Assembly: GCA_947170195.1 (NCBI GenBank)
Contig: CAMVSS010000005.1
Span: 1 to 39,924 of the forward strand
Reading direction: 5' to 3'
Source of the DNA: an uncultured Treponema sp.
Lineage (GTDB): Bacteria > Spirochaetota > Spirochaetia > Treponematales > Treponemataceae
Length of the DNA stretch: 39,924 nt
The notes beneath the pieces were generated by a model. It was not told the origin of the DNA and ran no database searches. It saw only the letters and a program-made list of their open reading frames with translations. This document shows, piece after piece, positions 17,756 through 26,898 of the stretch. How positions within the stretch are numbered: the first letter of the stretch is position 1; every line of letters begins with the position of its first letter. The translations under genes were made by a program, and so were the position numbers.

Positions 17756-19617
17756 CGAATGCACAAAGTATCATTAGTAAGGTATGAATCGAGGTCTGAA
17801 ATATCCTTGCAGCGCAATATTCGGTACTGATACCCCTGCTCCGCAAGAAATTTCTGTCGATTCGAACCGAATTCCTCTTCCACCGTATTTCTGGTGATCA
17901 GCGTAAAGAAGCGTGATTTTCGCTCTTTCGGACGGAGAATTCGTCCAAGGCGCTGTGCCTCTTCCTGCCGGCTTCCGAAAGTTCCGCTGACCTGAATCGC
18001 CATGCTCGCATCAGGAAGATCGATTGCAAAGTTTGCGACTTTAGATACGACCAGCACGCGGATTTCTCCGTTCCTGAACTGACCATAGATTTTGTCGCGC
18101 TCATCGTTCGGGGTCTTTCCGGTAATCAGCGGGCATTTTAAAAGTTTGGAAAGCACATCGAGCTGCGAAAGGTACTGCCCGATTACGAGAATCTTGTCAT
18201 CAGGTGATTTTTCTATCAGTTCTTTTACGAAATCAACTTTGACAGGGTTTTCGCTCGCGATCCTGTGTTTTTTGCGCTGATCGGCAACAGCGTATTCGAT
18301 TTCCTTTGATTCGGACAAATCCAGCCGGACTTCGATACATTCAGCCGTTGCGATAAAACCTGAATGCTCAAGGTCTTTCCAAGGCACGTCATAGCGTTTC
18401 GGGCCGACGAGGGAAAACACGTTCCCCTCAAGTCCGTCCTCGCGCACCAGAGTCGCCGTAAGTCCGACTCGCCGTACCGCCTGAATTTCTGCAGCGACGC
18501 GGAAAACCGGAGCCGGAAGAGTATGAACCTCATCGTAAACAATCAGTCCCCACTTTCGCTTTCGGAAAAGCGAAAAATGCGGATAAGGACCGTCTTTTTC
18601 AGGTCGCCATGTCAAGATTTGATAGGTCGCGACCGTAACAGGTTTTATGACTTTGTTCTCGCCGGTGTACTCGGCAATGTCATCTTCGGTCAAATCAGTT
18701 TTGTCCAAAAGCTCCTGAATCCACTGGTGGACGGCGCTTATGTTCGTTGTAATAACAAGGGTGCTCGTTTTCAGGAGGGACATCACAGTCATGCCAACGA
18801 TTGTTTTTCCTGCTCCACACGGAAGGACCACCGTTCCGAATCCGGTTCCAGGGCCAAGATCTCCAACGATTGATTTGGCAGCTTCTTTCTGATACTGACG
18901 GATCACAAAAGGCTTTCCGCTTTTTGTGGTCTCGAGCAGGGATATTTTTAAAGGCTCGCCGTCCTCCATAGGAACATCATCTTTAATCGGCCAGCCGAGC
19001 TTAAGAAGCTCCTGTTTTATCGTGCCCCGGTCGGTAAGCATCAGCCTGAAGCAGTGCTCTTTTTCTTCCGCGGTAACTGAGGTCTGCCTCATCAATTCGT
19101 CCTGAGGCTCTTCGTACGCGCATTCGGTCAGAAGTTTTTTGCCGATTGCGGTGGCGTTTATCTCGCGGTAAACAGCGTAGCTTTCCGTTACGAGATAGAG
19201 ATATTCTATTTTTATGAGATTTTTTTCTGTCTGATTTTCTGCATTCGCGCCGTCCGCAACCGTATTTTCATTTTTTGCGGATTTCCCGACAGCCGGAGCT
19301 AAAATCCACGGCGCAGGAACCAAACGGAGCTTTCCGAATCTTCCGGCGGTTTCGTGAATCCATACCTCAACCGACTGTGGTACATCGTAGCGCGCGAACT
19401 TTCTCAGGACTTCGACGGCGTTGTCAGGTGTAAAACCTGCTCCGGCTGCATTCCATAAAGAAAGAGGCGTCAGCCTGTATGTGTGAAGATGCTCAGGGGA
19501 GCGCTCAAGTTCGGCAAAAGGAATAAGCTCGTTTCGGCATTCCTCAGCTTTTGGCGCATGAACATCAAGCAAGAGAGTTCTATCGCTTTGGACAATCAAA
19601 GGGTTCGCATAATCCAT
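17752..19617 (-). CDS. XPB/ERCC3-type DNA repair helicase (SF2)
   Basis: LPCGAGKTIVGM, IVYDEVHTLPAPVFR, GLTATLVREDG, QRLGRILRPK and the N-terminal XPB-type domain. Confidence 0.92.
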   Translation of the reverse strand: MDYANPLIVQSDRTLLLDVHAPKAEECRNELIPFAELERSPEHLHTYRLTPLSLWNAAGAGFTPDNAVEVLRKFARYDVPQSVEVWIHETAGRFGKLRLVPAPWILAPAVGKSAKNENTVADGANAENQTEKNLIKIEYLYLVTESYAVYREINATAIGKKLLTECAYEEPQDELMRQTSVTAEEKEHCFRLMLTDRGTIKQELLKLGWPIKDDVPMEDGEPLKISLLETTKSGKPFVIRQYQKEAAKSIVGDLGPGTGFGTVVLPCGAGKTIVGMTVMSLLKTSTLVITTNISAVHQWIQELLDKTDLTEDDIAEYTGENKVIKPVTVATYQILTWRPEKDGPYPHFSLFRKRKWGLIVYDEVHTLPAPVFRVAAEIQAVRRVGLTATLVREDGLEGNVFSLVGPKRYDVPWKDLEHSGFIATAECIEVRLDLSESKEIEYAVADQRKKHRIASENPVKVDFVKELIEKSPDDKILVIGQYLSQLDVLSKLLKCPLITGKTPNDERDKIYGQFRNGEIRVLVVSKVANFAIDLPDASMAIQVSGTFGSRQEEAQRLGRILRPKERKSRFFTLITRNTVEEEFGSNRQKFLAEQGYQYRILRCKDISDLDSYLTNDTLCIR

Positions 19618-19664
19618 TAGATCGGATATTTTATCACAAAAAAAAGTTCGTTTCTAGGCGAGTG

Positions 19665-20390
19665 CTAAAAGAGTCCGAATCCGCCCGGATTTTTTGCGCC
19701 GGCTTTTATCCAGCTGACTTTCTGCTTCATTGAAAGCGGCTTTTTTAAATTATCAACTGAATCCATGTAGTCACAAAGCCAGACGGAAAGGGCAGAATCG
19801 CGCGTCGCCAAATCATTGCTGTACTCGCATGAGACCAGAAGCGGAGTTATCGTTTTGCTTTCTGCGAGAGTTGCGGCCATGTTTTCAGCGAATGCTTTGA
19901 AAGCACCTCCGGCAGCGGCAATCAGCGGGTAAGAAAGAGATGAGCCGGCAATTTTTACAGCGTTCAGCGTGATGCTGTCGCACAAAGTCGGATTTGATTT
20001 GTAGAGAAAAACAATTTTTGATTTATTTTCGTTCCGCTGGAATCTTAAAACGATTTCTTGAGCGAGATACTGATAGCTTCCGATCACTTCCTCAAGGATT
20101 CTGGAATTTTCATTTATTGAGCCGAATTTTGATGCGTAGAATGCCTCGTCAAACACAAGGACAGCTTCGTCTACCCCGCCATCGTTCTCGCAGTTCAAAA
20201 CCAGCGAGCGAGAGGAAAGAACGGATCCCCTGTTCCACGGAATAACGGTCGCATCATTTAAGGTCGGTTTGTCGTCTTTTGAAGACATCTCACATGTTAC
20301 GATAACTTTTCGTCCGTGAAATGCAGCTCCTGAAGCCATGTCTGAGCCAGCAGGAATATCTTTTCCGGCGAATAAAATTGTTTTTCCCAT
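19665..20390 (-). CDS. Conserved hypothetical protein (spirochaetal?)
   Basis: Open frame starting MGKTILFAGKDIPAGSDMASGAAFHGRKVIV, preceded by a consensus-like promoter; no family recognised with confidence. Confidence 0.6.
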   Translation of the reverse strand: MGKTILFAGKDIPAGSDMASGAAFHGRKVIVTCEMSSKDDKPTLNDATVIPWNRGSVLSSRSLVLNCENDGGVDEAVLVFDEAFYASKFGSINENSRILEEVIGSYQYLAQEIVLRFQRNENKSKIVFLYKSNPTLCDSITLNAVKIAGSSLSYPLIAAAGGAFKAFAENMAATLAESKTITPLLVSCEYSNDLATRDSALSVWLCDYMDSVDNLKKPLSMKQKVSWIKAGAKNPGGFGLF

Positions 20391-20426
20391 GCTTTTTAGT
20401 ATAGCACAAATCAGAGCAAGTTTCAA
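20388..20426 (-). promoter_or_regulatory. Promoter abutting the start codon of the 19665..20390 gene
   Basis: Minus strand TTGAAA (20426-20421), 17 nt, TGC-TATACT (20403-20398), 7 nt, ATG; no SD. Confidence 0.7.
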
Positions 20427-20448
20427 AAGTCCGTCTGTACTTTTGAAA
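20421..20448. repeat. Perfect 10-bp inverted repeat overlapping a -35 box
   Basis: TTTCAAAAGT-ccgtctgt-ACTTTTGAAA. Confidence 0.8.
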
Positions 20449-20489
20449 ACACCTCATCATTCTTGCGGTGGTAGACATCAGTTTATTTT

Positions 20490-20507
20490 GCTATAATGTT
20501 TTTTATG
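20490..20507 (+). promoter_or_regulatory. Extended -10 promoter abutting the symporter start codon
   Basis: TGC-TATAAT (-10 at 20492-20497), 7 nt, ATG at 20505; no SD. Confidence 0.65.
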
Positions 20508-21740
20508 AAAATTTGGATTAAATATTTGATCGGTACACTTCTTGGAATCATCGCTTCTATTATTCTTCCGATGAATTCACCAGCCGTTACGACGTTCGTT
20601 TCAGATGCATCAGCTTTCGCACTCAGATTCGGACGCTACACGCTCCTTCCGCTGCTGTTTTTCGGCGCATCAATGGCATTTTTCAATATACGAAACAACC
20701 GCCATTTTCCCAAAACCCTGATGTGGACTTTCGGAACAATCATCGGCTCTACGCTGATCCTTGCTTTTCTCGGACTCATTTCAATTCTCATAGTCAAACT
20801 CCCTAGAATTCCAATCACAGGCGAAAAACTCACAGAGGTTCCTTCCATAAGCATCAAAGAGCTGCTCATGCCTCTTTTGCCGCACTCAGGGTTTTCTGCG
20901 CTCACCGAAGGAAAATATCTTCTTCCGGCATTTTTGTTCGCAGGAATTGCAGGTGCAGGATGCGCGTCCGACACATCTTCATCAAAACCGGTTCTCACGC
21001 TTTTTGAATCGGCGGCAAAATTGTGCTACACAATCACCACATTTTTTATCGAGTGGCTTTCTGTCGGAATGATTGCGATTTCATGCTGGTGGATGTTCCA
21101 GATTCGTCAGGTATTCAATGCCGAATCTTCAGATTTTCTTCCGCTGTTCCTGATGCTCCTCGTGGACTTCGCTCTCACCGCAGGCATCATCTATCCGCTC
21201 ATCCTGAGATTTTTGTGCAGGGATTTAAAACCTTACAACATTCTCTACGCTTCAATCTGTCCTATTCTGTCTTCGTTTTTTTCAGGAGATTCGAATCTTG
21301 CGCTTCAAGTCAACATGAAGCACGGAAAAGACAGTCTCGGAATCCATGAAGAAATAAACAATTTTGCTTACCCGCTGTTCTCTATTTTTGGAAAAGGCGG
21401 CGCGGCTCTCGTGACAACAATATGTTTCGTTACGATTCTCCGCTCTTATTCAAGCCTTGGATTTACGATCGCCGATGTAATCTGGATTTTCTGTACTACT
21501 TTCGGAATTTCATTTCTGCTGGGTGCGCTTCCTGTGGAAGGTCCTTTCGTTGCGCTCACGGTAATATGTACGATGTACGGCCGTGGCTTTGGTGACGGCT
21601 ACATTTTGCTGAAACCTGCCCTTCCATTGATCTGCAGTTTCTCTGCGGCGTTTGATGCACTTTCTGCAATGACAGGAAGTTTCATAATAGCGGTCAAGAC
21701 AAAAAACATAACACACAACGACGTAAAACACTACGTCTGA
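20505..21740 (+). CDS. Dicarboxylate/amino acid:cation symporter (SDF/DAACS family)
   Basis: Multi-TM protein with GTLLGIIASIILP..., YTLLPLLFFGASMAF, SSFFSGDSNLALQVNMK, FGKGGAALVTTICFVTI. Confidence 0.75.
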   Translation: MKIWIKYLIGTLLGIIASIILPMNSPAVTTFVSDASAFALRFGRYTLLPLLFFGASMAFFNIRNNRHFPKTLMWTFGTIIGSTLILAFLGLISILIVKLPRIPITGEKLTEVPSISIKELLMPLLPHSGFSALTEGKYLLPAFLFAGIAGAGCASDTSSSKPVLTLFESAAKLCYTITTFFIEWLSVGMIAISCWWMFQIRQVFNAESSDFLPLFLMLLVDFALTAGIIYPLILRFLCRDLKPYNILYASICPILSSFFSGDSNLALQVNMKHGKDSLGIHEEINNFAYPLFSIFGKGGAALVTTICFVTILRSYSSLGFTIADVIWIFCTTFGISFLLGALPVEGPFVALTVICTMYGRGFGDGYILLKPALPLICSFSAAFDALSAMTGSFIIAVKTKNITHNDVKHYV

Positions 21741-21744
21741 TCAG

Positions 21745-21811
21745 AAAAAAAGGCTGCCTGAAAAATCGGTTTGAAGTGCACTTCATTCGCTTTGCAGACA
21801 GCCTTTTTTTT
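21745..21811. terminator. Bidirectional terminator between convergent genes
   Basis: AAAAAAAGGCTG...CAGCCTTTTTTTT with an inner GAAGTGCACTTC palindrome. Confidence 0.75.
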
Positions 21812-23540
21812 ATTTTTCGTATACGTCGCGGCGGGCATCAGGTCGAAGATGATGCTCCCTGAAGTCAATTTTGCTGCACGGCCTACCAAAATAAAATCCC
21901 TGGAACTTGTCCGGCGCATAGGCAGTAAGTTTCTGAATATCGTCGGATGATTCGATTCCTTCCATACAGATTTTCATGTTTAGCTCGTGAGCCATTTCCG
22001 TTATGTGCTTGATGATTTTTCTGTCGCCTTCGTTTCCGCCGATCGCTTTCTGGACAAAGCTGTAATCCAGTTTTAGCGTGTTCGCCTTGAGATATTGCAG
22101 GTAGCGGAGGTTTGAGTATCCGGTGCCGAAATCATCTATATCGACATTGAGTCCGAGCGCGGAAAGACTCTCGGTAAGTTTTTGCAGCTGGATTCCGTTG
22201 TCTATAAAACCGCTCTCCGTCAGCTCAAGCGTGATGTTTCCAGGATTCACGTCAGAAATCAAAAGAGCAGTCTCAACGTCGCGTAAAATATCGCTTCTCA
22301 TAACCTGAACGTACGAAAGGTTTACGCTCAACCTGAATTTTTTTTGTACCCTGCACCATTCCTTGCATTGCGCAAAGGCAGTTCGCAAAATCCATCGTCC
22401 GACAGAGACAATCATGCCGGTTCGTTCAAGAATCGGAACAAAATCATCCGGGGAAAGCATTCCGTAGCCGGGACATGACCAGCGAAGAAGGGCTTCAGCT
22501 CCGATAACGTTGAGCACCGTATTTTCTTTATCGAGGTACATTTTTTGCGCATCGACAATCGGCTGGTAGAAAAGCTCGAATCCGGAGAAATTATTTCTGA
22601 TTGATTCGCGCAATTTTTCCTGGAAGTCGAGGTTGCGAAGATGCTTTGAGTAATCCCCTGCGTTGAAAGTGACAAGCCTGTTTCCGCCGCCGTTTTTCGC
22701 TACGCTGACAGTATAGTTTACTTTTTTGAGCAGCGCGTCGAGCTGAGATGATTCCTTCATAAAAGCGACAGCTCCGCCGGAAATGGTAAACATCACGTCA
22801 TAATCAAGGCCGTTGTCCGTCTCGGAAATCTCTCGGCGCAAATCTTCAAACAATTTCTGAGCTATAGGGGCTGATTTTCCGGTGAGATTCATGCAGATAA
22901 ATTCATCGCTTGCAAGTTTGTATGCCTTTGCGATGCCGGAACAAACTTTTCGGCAGCAATCTCCGATTTTTGAAATTATCGCATCGCCGGTCAAAACACC
23001 ATATTGCTCGTTGATCGTCCTGATGTTGTCTATGTCCACCTTCAGCAAAAATCCGGACACGCACTGATTTTTTGTCCAGAAATTCGCAAAATCGGTGCGC
23101 AGCTGTGCTTCGGTCGAAAGGCCGGTAAGGAGATCCGCCCTGTCCTCCTCCTCGGTGATTGAGACAGTTCCGATAAGGATTCTTTTTTCGTTCGCGAAGT
23201 TTGGTACGATTCTGCCACGGCAACTTATCCACACGGGTTTTCCAAGCTTGTTTGTCCAGCGGTATTCAAGGTTGTGCTCAGCCTTGAGACCTGTTCGAAG
23301 GGCATCGAGGTCAGCCATGAGAATTGAGCGATCTTCCTCAAAAACGATTTTCATCAGCTCATGAGTTGCGTTCTCAATCCGTTCGCCAGAAAAATTGAAT
23401 GTGTTTTTGACGGCAGCAGAAATGTAATAAACATCGTCCGTCAAATTGAATATATATATAAATGAATCCGAGCACTGGTTGAGGATATGAATGATACCTT
23501 CAAGCTGCTTCAAGTTTAAATTTTCTAAATCGTAGCTCAT
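21810..23540 (-). CDS. PAS-GGDEF(degenerate)-EAL protein, putative c-di-GMP phosphodiesterase
   Basis: PAS-like N-terminus; degenerate LASDEF; EAL motifs GAEALLRW, VNLSYVQV, ELTESG, DDFGTGYS, KLDYSFV, EGIE, QGFYFGRP intact. SD GAGG before the ATG at 23540. Confidence 0.92.
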   Translation of the reverse strand: MSYDLENLNLKQLEGIIHILNQCSDSFIYIFNLTDDVYYISAAVKNTFNFSGERIENATHELMKIVFEEDRSILMADLDALRTGLKAEHNLEYRWTNKLGKPVWISCRGRIVPNFANEKRILIGTVSITEEEDRADLLTGLSTEAQLRTDFANFWTKNQCVSGFLLKVDIDNIRTINEQYGVLTGDAIISKIGDCCRKVCSGIAKAYKLASDEFICMNLTGKSAPIAQKLFEDLRREISETDNGLDYDVMFTISGGAVAFMKESSQLDALLKKVNYTVSVAKNGGGNRLVTFNAGDYSKHLRNLDFQEKLRESIRNNFSGFELFYQPIVDAQKMYLDKENTVLNVIGAEALLRWSCPGYGMLSPDDFVPILERTGMIVSVGRWILRTAFAQCKEWCRVQKKFRLSVNLSYVQVMRSDILRDVETALLISDVNPGNITLELTESGFIDNGIQLQKLTESLSALGLNVDIDDFGTGYSNLRYLQYLKANTLKLDYSFVQKAIGGNEGDRKIIKHITEMAHELNMKICMEGIESSDDIQKLTAYAPDKFQGFYFGRPCSKIDFREHHLRPDARRDVYEK

Positions 23541-23737
23541 AAAATGCCTCAGCTGAAACTTAAAACTTTCCTCCGTTTCCCTACTGCTATTATAACACGC
23601 AAACAGAAAATTCCCTTGAATCCATGCGCTTGATTTCAAAAAAACGAAACTTAAAAAAGTGATTTCTCCAATATCTCCATAAAATTTTGAGTCAGTTCCT
23701 AAAGTTCAGACAAATTTTTTTTTGAAAATATGGCCGA

Positions 23738-24805
23738 TTAATAAAGCGGTTTCAGCCTGAAATTCTCGTCGAGCAAAGTGATTTTTTGAACCATGCTTTT
23801 TGTCACATAAACGCTTCTGTCGGCTGCAACAAAAACTGCGCCGAATTTTCCATCGCAATCGTCCTGAGAGGAAAATTTTTTAAGAATCTCGGAAGATTTT
23901 TCTATTCCCATGGAGAAAAAAGCTGTTGAGAGCGCATCTGCCATAATGGACGACGGACAGATTATCGTTACGGAAAGAAGTCCGTTCTCAACCGGATAGC
24001 CTGTGTCCGGATCAAAAATGTGATGATAAGATTTTCCGTCAACTTCCATAAATCGCTCGTATACACCGCTCGTGACGACACTTCCTTCATCAAGCGTCAG
24101 AGCGGCAAGCGGATTTTCTTCTGAATTCTGAGGATTTTTGATTCCGATCCTCCATTTTGAGCCATCTTTTTTGCTTCCGTAAACGTAGACGTTTCCACCC
24201 AAATCGATCAGTGCACGGCGGATTTTATTTTTTCTGCATATTTCGGCAATTCCATCAGCGGCAAAGCCCTTCGCAATTCCGCCGAGGTCAAGGCGCATGT
24301 TTTTTTGAGGAAGGAAAACGGTCTTTTTGTCGGCATCGATTTCGATTTTTCTGAAATCCACGGCATCAACGGCCTCGCGGATTTCTGATTCGGACGGAAC
24401 TCTGGCGTGATCGGTGTTTATTCCCCAAAGTGAAACCACAGGACCAATGCTGGGATCGAATTTTCCGTCGCTGAATTCTGAAATACGTATTGCGGTGCCC
24501 AGAATTTTAATTACATCGTCGCTGACTTTTACGGCACTCACTCCCGCGCTGCGATTTATCGCGGAGATTTCCGAGCTTTCTTTGTGGGAATTGCAGGCAT
24601 CATCAACAGTCTGAAGAAAATTAAAAATCTCCCTGTAGTTTTTTTCACTTGAGTCTTCAAAAAGATTTATCGTGCATACAGTTCCGAACATCGAGACAGA
24701 GCGAAAAGCAGATTTTTGAGGCAGGCAGGAAACATTAAGAAGTAAAATTGCAGAAATTAAAATCAGTTTTTTCGCAATGGAGAAAAAATGCGTAACAAAA
24801 AACAT
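23738..24805 (-). CDS. apbE: FAD:protein FMN transferase (ApbE family), lipoprotein
   Basis: Lipobox LLNVSC; MFGTVCTINLF, DLGGIAKGFAADGI, HIFDPDTGYPVENGLLSVTI, MADALSTAFFSMG. Confidence 0.93.
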   Translation of the reverse strand: MFFVTHFFSIAKKLILISAILLLNVSCLPQKSAFRSVSMFGTVCTINLFEDSSEKNYREIFNFLQTVDDACNSHKESSEISAINRSAGVSAVKVSDDVIKILGTAIRISEFSDGKFDPSIGPVVSLWGINTDHARVPSESEIREAVDAVDFRKIEIDADKKTVFLPQKNMRLDLGGIAKGFAADGIAEICRKNKIRRALIDLGGNVYVYGSKKDGSKWRIGIKNPQNSEENPLAALTLDEGSVVTSGVYERFMEVDGKSYHHIFDPDTGYPVENGLLSVTIICPSSIMADALSTAFFSMGIEKSSEILKKFSSQDDCDGKFGAVFVAADRSVYVTKSMVQKITLLDENFRLKPLY

Positions 24806-24869
24806 AATAGTATTTTATATAAAATAAACCATTTTTAAAAGTGCAAAGTATATGTTAGAATAAATGCAG

Positions 24870-25388
24870 ATGGAATTAAGTGAAGAATTTTGCAGGATTG
24901 ATGATTCTTTCCTGGTCTACAAAGAGCTTTATCAGATTTTAAAACTCACCATTTCCCACAATCTTCAGCGGGACAAAGAAGAAATTCCTTTCAATATCGA
25001 TGTTTTTACAGAAATGATCGTTCAGCTCAACATCGAGCGGCTCGAAGATCAGGCTTTTATCACCACAGGACCGAACAACACGATTTATCTGTGCGGTTCA
25101 TGGCTTCACAGGCCGGTCTACTACTGCGGAAAACGGATCTCGACTCTAAAATACCTCAAGCAAATTCTAAACGGCTGCAATATCGTGTTCCTGCCCGGAA
25201 TAAGCGGTGCAAAATTCAGAAAGAAGCTCTGGTTCTCCAAAAAAGAAAAAACAGGCTCTTTCAATCTTCCGCGAAAGCTTATAGTTGATAATTTCAGGGA
25301 TCCGAACCTCAGGAATCAGATTTTTGCGACACGCCGAAACACGTTCCGTCATGCAATAATCTCGGCTTTCAAAAGGCGATTGAGATAA
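24870..25388 (+). CDS. Hypothetical protein
   Basis: About 172 aa open frame (MELSEEFCRIDDSFLVYKELYQILKL...), basic C-terminus, no family recognised; alternative ATG at 24864. Confidence 0.6.
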   Translation: MELSEEFCRIDDSFLVYKELYQILKLTISHNLQRDKEEIPFNIDVFTEMIVQLNIERLEDQAFITTGPNNTIYLCGSWLHRPVYYCGKRISTLKYLKQILNGCNIVFLPGISGAKFRKKLWFSKKEKTGSFNLPRKLIVDNFRDPNLRNQIFATRRNTFRHAIISAFKRRLR

Positions 25389-25501
25389 AAGGGGCGTAAG
25401 GAAAATACTTCCGTGGATTTTTTTATTTATGGAAGACTTTTTCCGTTGCCTCCGTGCAACACCGCGCGATAGCGCTAATGCTTTTTTTATAGGAGTTATT
25501 T

Positions 25502-26665
25502 ATGAAACGATTTGTAGCAGCTATGGCACTTACCACATGTGTTTCCTTGGCTTTTTCTCAGGCAAAACCAGAAGCACCTTTTTCGGTGAGCGAAAATCTT
25601 TTTGACCAGAAAAACACGGACACGCTCGGATTATCTTATCCGGACGGAATCGAAACCATAACAGTATTCAAAGCCGGTGAAACCGGAGATAAATTCTGCA
25701 ATGGAGTCGTGCTCGCGGAATTCAACGGAAAATTGTACTGTCAGTGGCAGAGTTCGGAAAAGGACGAGGACGCGGCAGATACGAAAGTTGTGTACAGCGT
25801 GAGCGAGGACGGCGGAAAGACATGGGGTGAGCCGATGGTGCTGGCAAAAACCATACCGAACGGCTACAGATCTTCCGGCGGCTGGTGGACGGACGGAAAG
25901 CAGCTCGTCGCCTACATCAACGAATGGCCTGACAAAATAAAACCTCGCGGCGGACGAACTCTGTTCACTGTAACTAAAGACGGAAAGAAATGGTCGGCTC
26001 TCAAACCTGTAATGATGAAAAACGGAAAGCCGCTTGAGGGAATCTTTGAGCAGGATCCGCATGCGCTTTCGGACGGCAGAATCATCTGTGCGGCTCACTT
26101 TCAGCCGGGGCTTTTTATCAGCCCGATATACACGGACGATCCGACAGGCACAAAGGGCTGGGTTCGCGCGAAATTCAACAGCACGGACGCAAAATCGGGT
26201 ACGTCGGTCGAGATGGAGCCGAGCTGGTTCTGCAATTCCGACGGAAATCCGGTCATGATTTTCAGGGATCAGCAGAGTTCTTTCCTTAAACTCGCCGCAA
26301 TCAGCACCGATCGCGGGGAAACTTGGACTGAGGCAGTTCCAACAAACATGCCTGACGCACGCACAAAGCAGAGCGCGGGAAATCTCCCCGACGGAACGGC
26401 TTTCCTTGCTGGCAATCCGGTGGATAACAAGCTGAGAAGTCCGCTCGCCATAACTCTCAGTGCGGACGGAAAAACATTTGACCGAGCATTCCTCCTCAGA
26501 AACACCAACAGCGACCCGGAAGTCGTATATGCAGGAAAAGCAAAGCGAAAGGGATTCCATTACCCGAAATCGCTCGTCAGCAATGGCTGGCTGTACGTGG
26601 CATACACAACGAACAAAGAGCTGGTGGAAATCACGAGAATTCCGCTGAAAAGCCTTTCAAGATAA
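25502..26665 (+). CDS. Secreted BNR/Asp-box beta-propeller protein (sialidase-superfamily-like)
   Basis: Signal peptide MKRFVAAMALTTCVSLAFSQA; Asp boxes SEDGGKTW, STDRGETW, and weaker LSADGKTF, TKDGKKW. SD aggag. Confidence 0.75.
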   Translation: MKRFVAAMALTTCVSLAFSQAKPEAPFSVSENLFDQKNTDTLGLSYPDGIETITVFKAGETGDKFCNGVVLAEFNGKLYCQWQSSEKDEDAADTKVVYSVSEDGGKTWGEPMVLAKTIPNGYRSSGGWWTDGKQLVAYINEWPDKIKPRGGRTLFTVTKDGKKWSALKPVMMKNGKPLEGIFEQDPHALSDGRIICAAHFQPGLFISPIYTDDPTGTKGWVRAKFNSTDAKSGTSVEMEPSWFCNSDGNPVMIFRDQQSSFLKLAAISTDRGETWTEAVPTNMPDARTKQSAGNLPDGTAFLAGNPVDNKLRSPLAITLSADGKTFDRAFLLRNTNSDPEVVYAGKAKRKGFHYPKSLVSNGWLYVAYTTNKELVEITRIPLKSLSR

Positions 26666-26720
26666 AAAGCTGCGTCAATTTGACGGGAAGTGAGGACCAA
26701 TCGATTCGAGTGTTAGGGGA

Positions 26721-26847
26721 ATCTCTAAAAGTTGCAATTTTTAGAGATAACTTTGAAAAAGCGATGTTTTAAGTCGCGATATTATAACGACTTAAAACTC
26801 GCAGGCACTATCTAGAAATTTGCTAAAGCGATTTTCTAGATAGTGCC
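26721..26847. repeat. Three tandem strong hairpins between the propeller gene and uxuA
   Basis: ATCTCTAAAA/TTTTAGAGAT; GCGAtGTTTTAAGTCG/CGACTTAAAACTCGC; GGCACTATCTAGAAA/TTTCTAGATAGTGCC. Confidence 0.85.
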
Positions 26848-26898
26848 CTTAATCTTCAGCTTCCCTAAAAAAATCACTTATTTTTCCAAAAATTATCC

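Noticed and set aside
25631-26560. 309-aa minus-strand ORF
   Set aside because: Antisense to the Asp-box propeller CDS, low-complexity Arg/Phe/Val-rich translation, no domain; shadow ORF.
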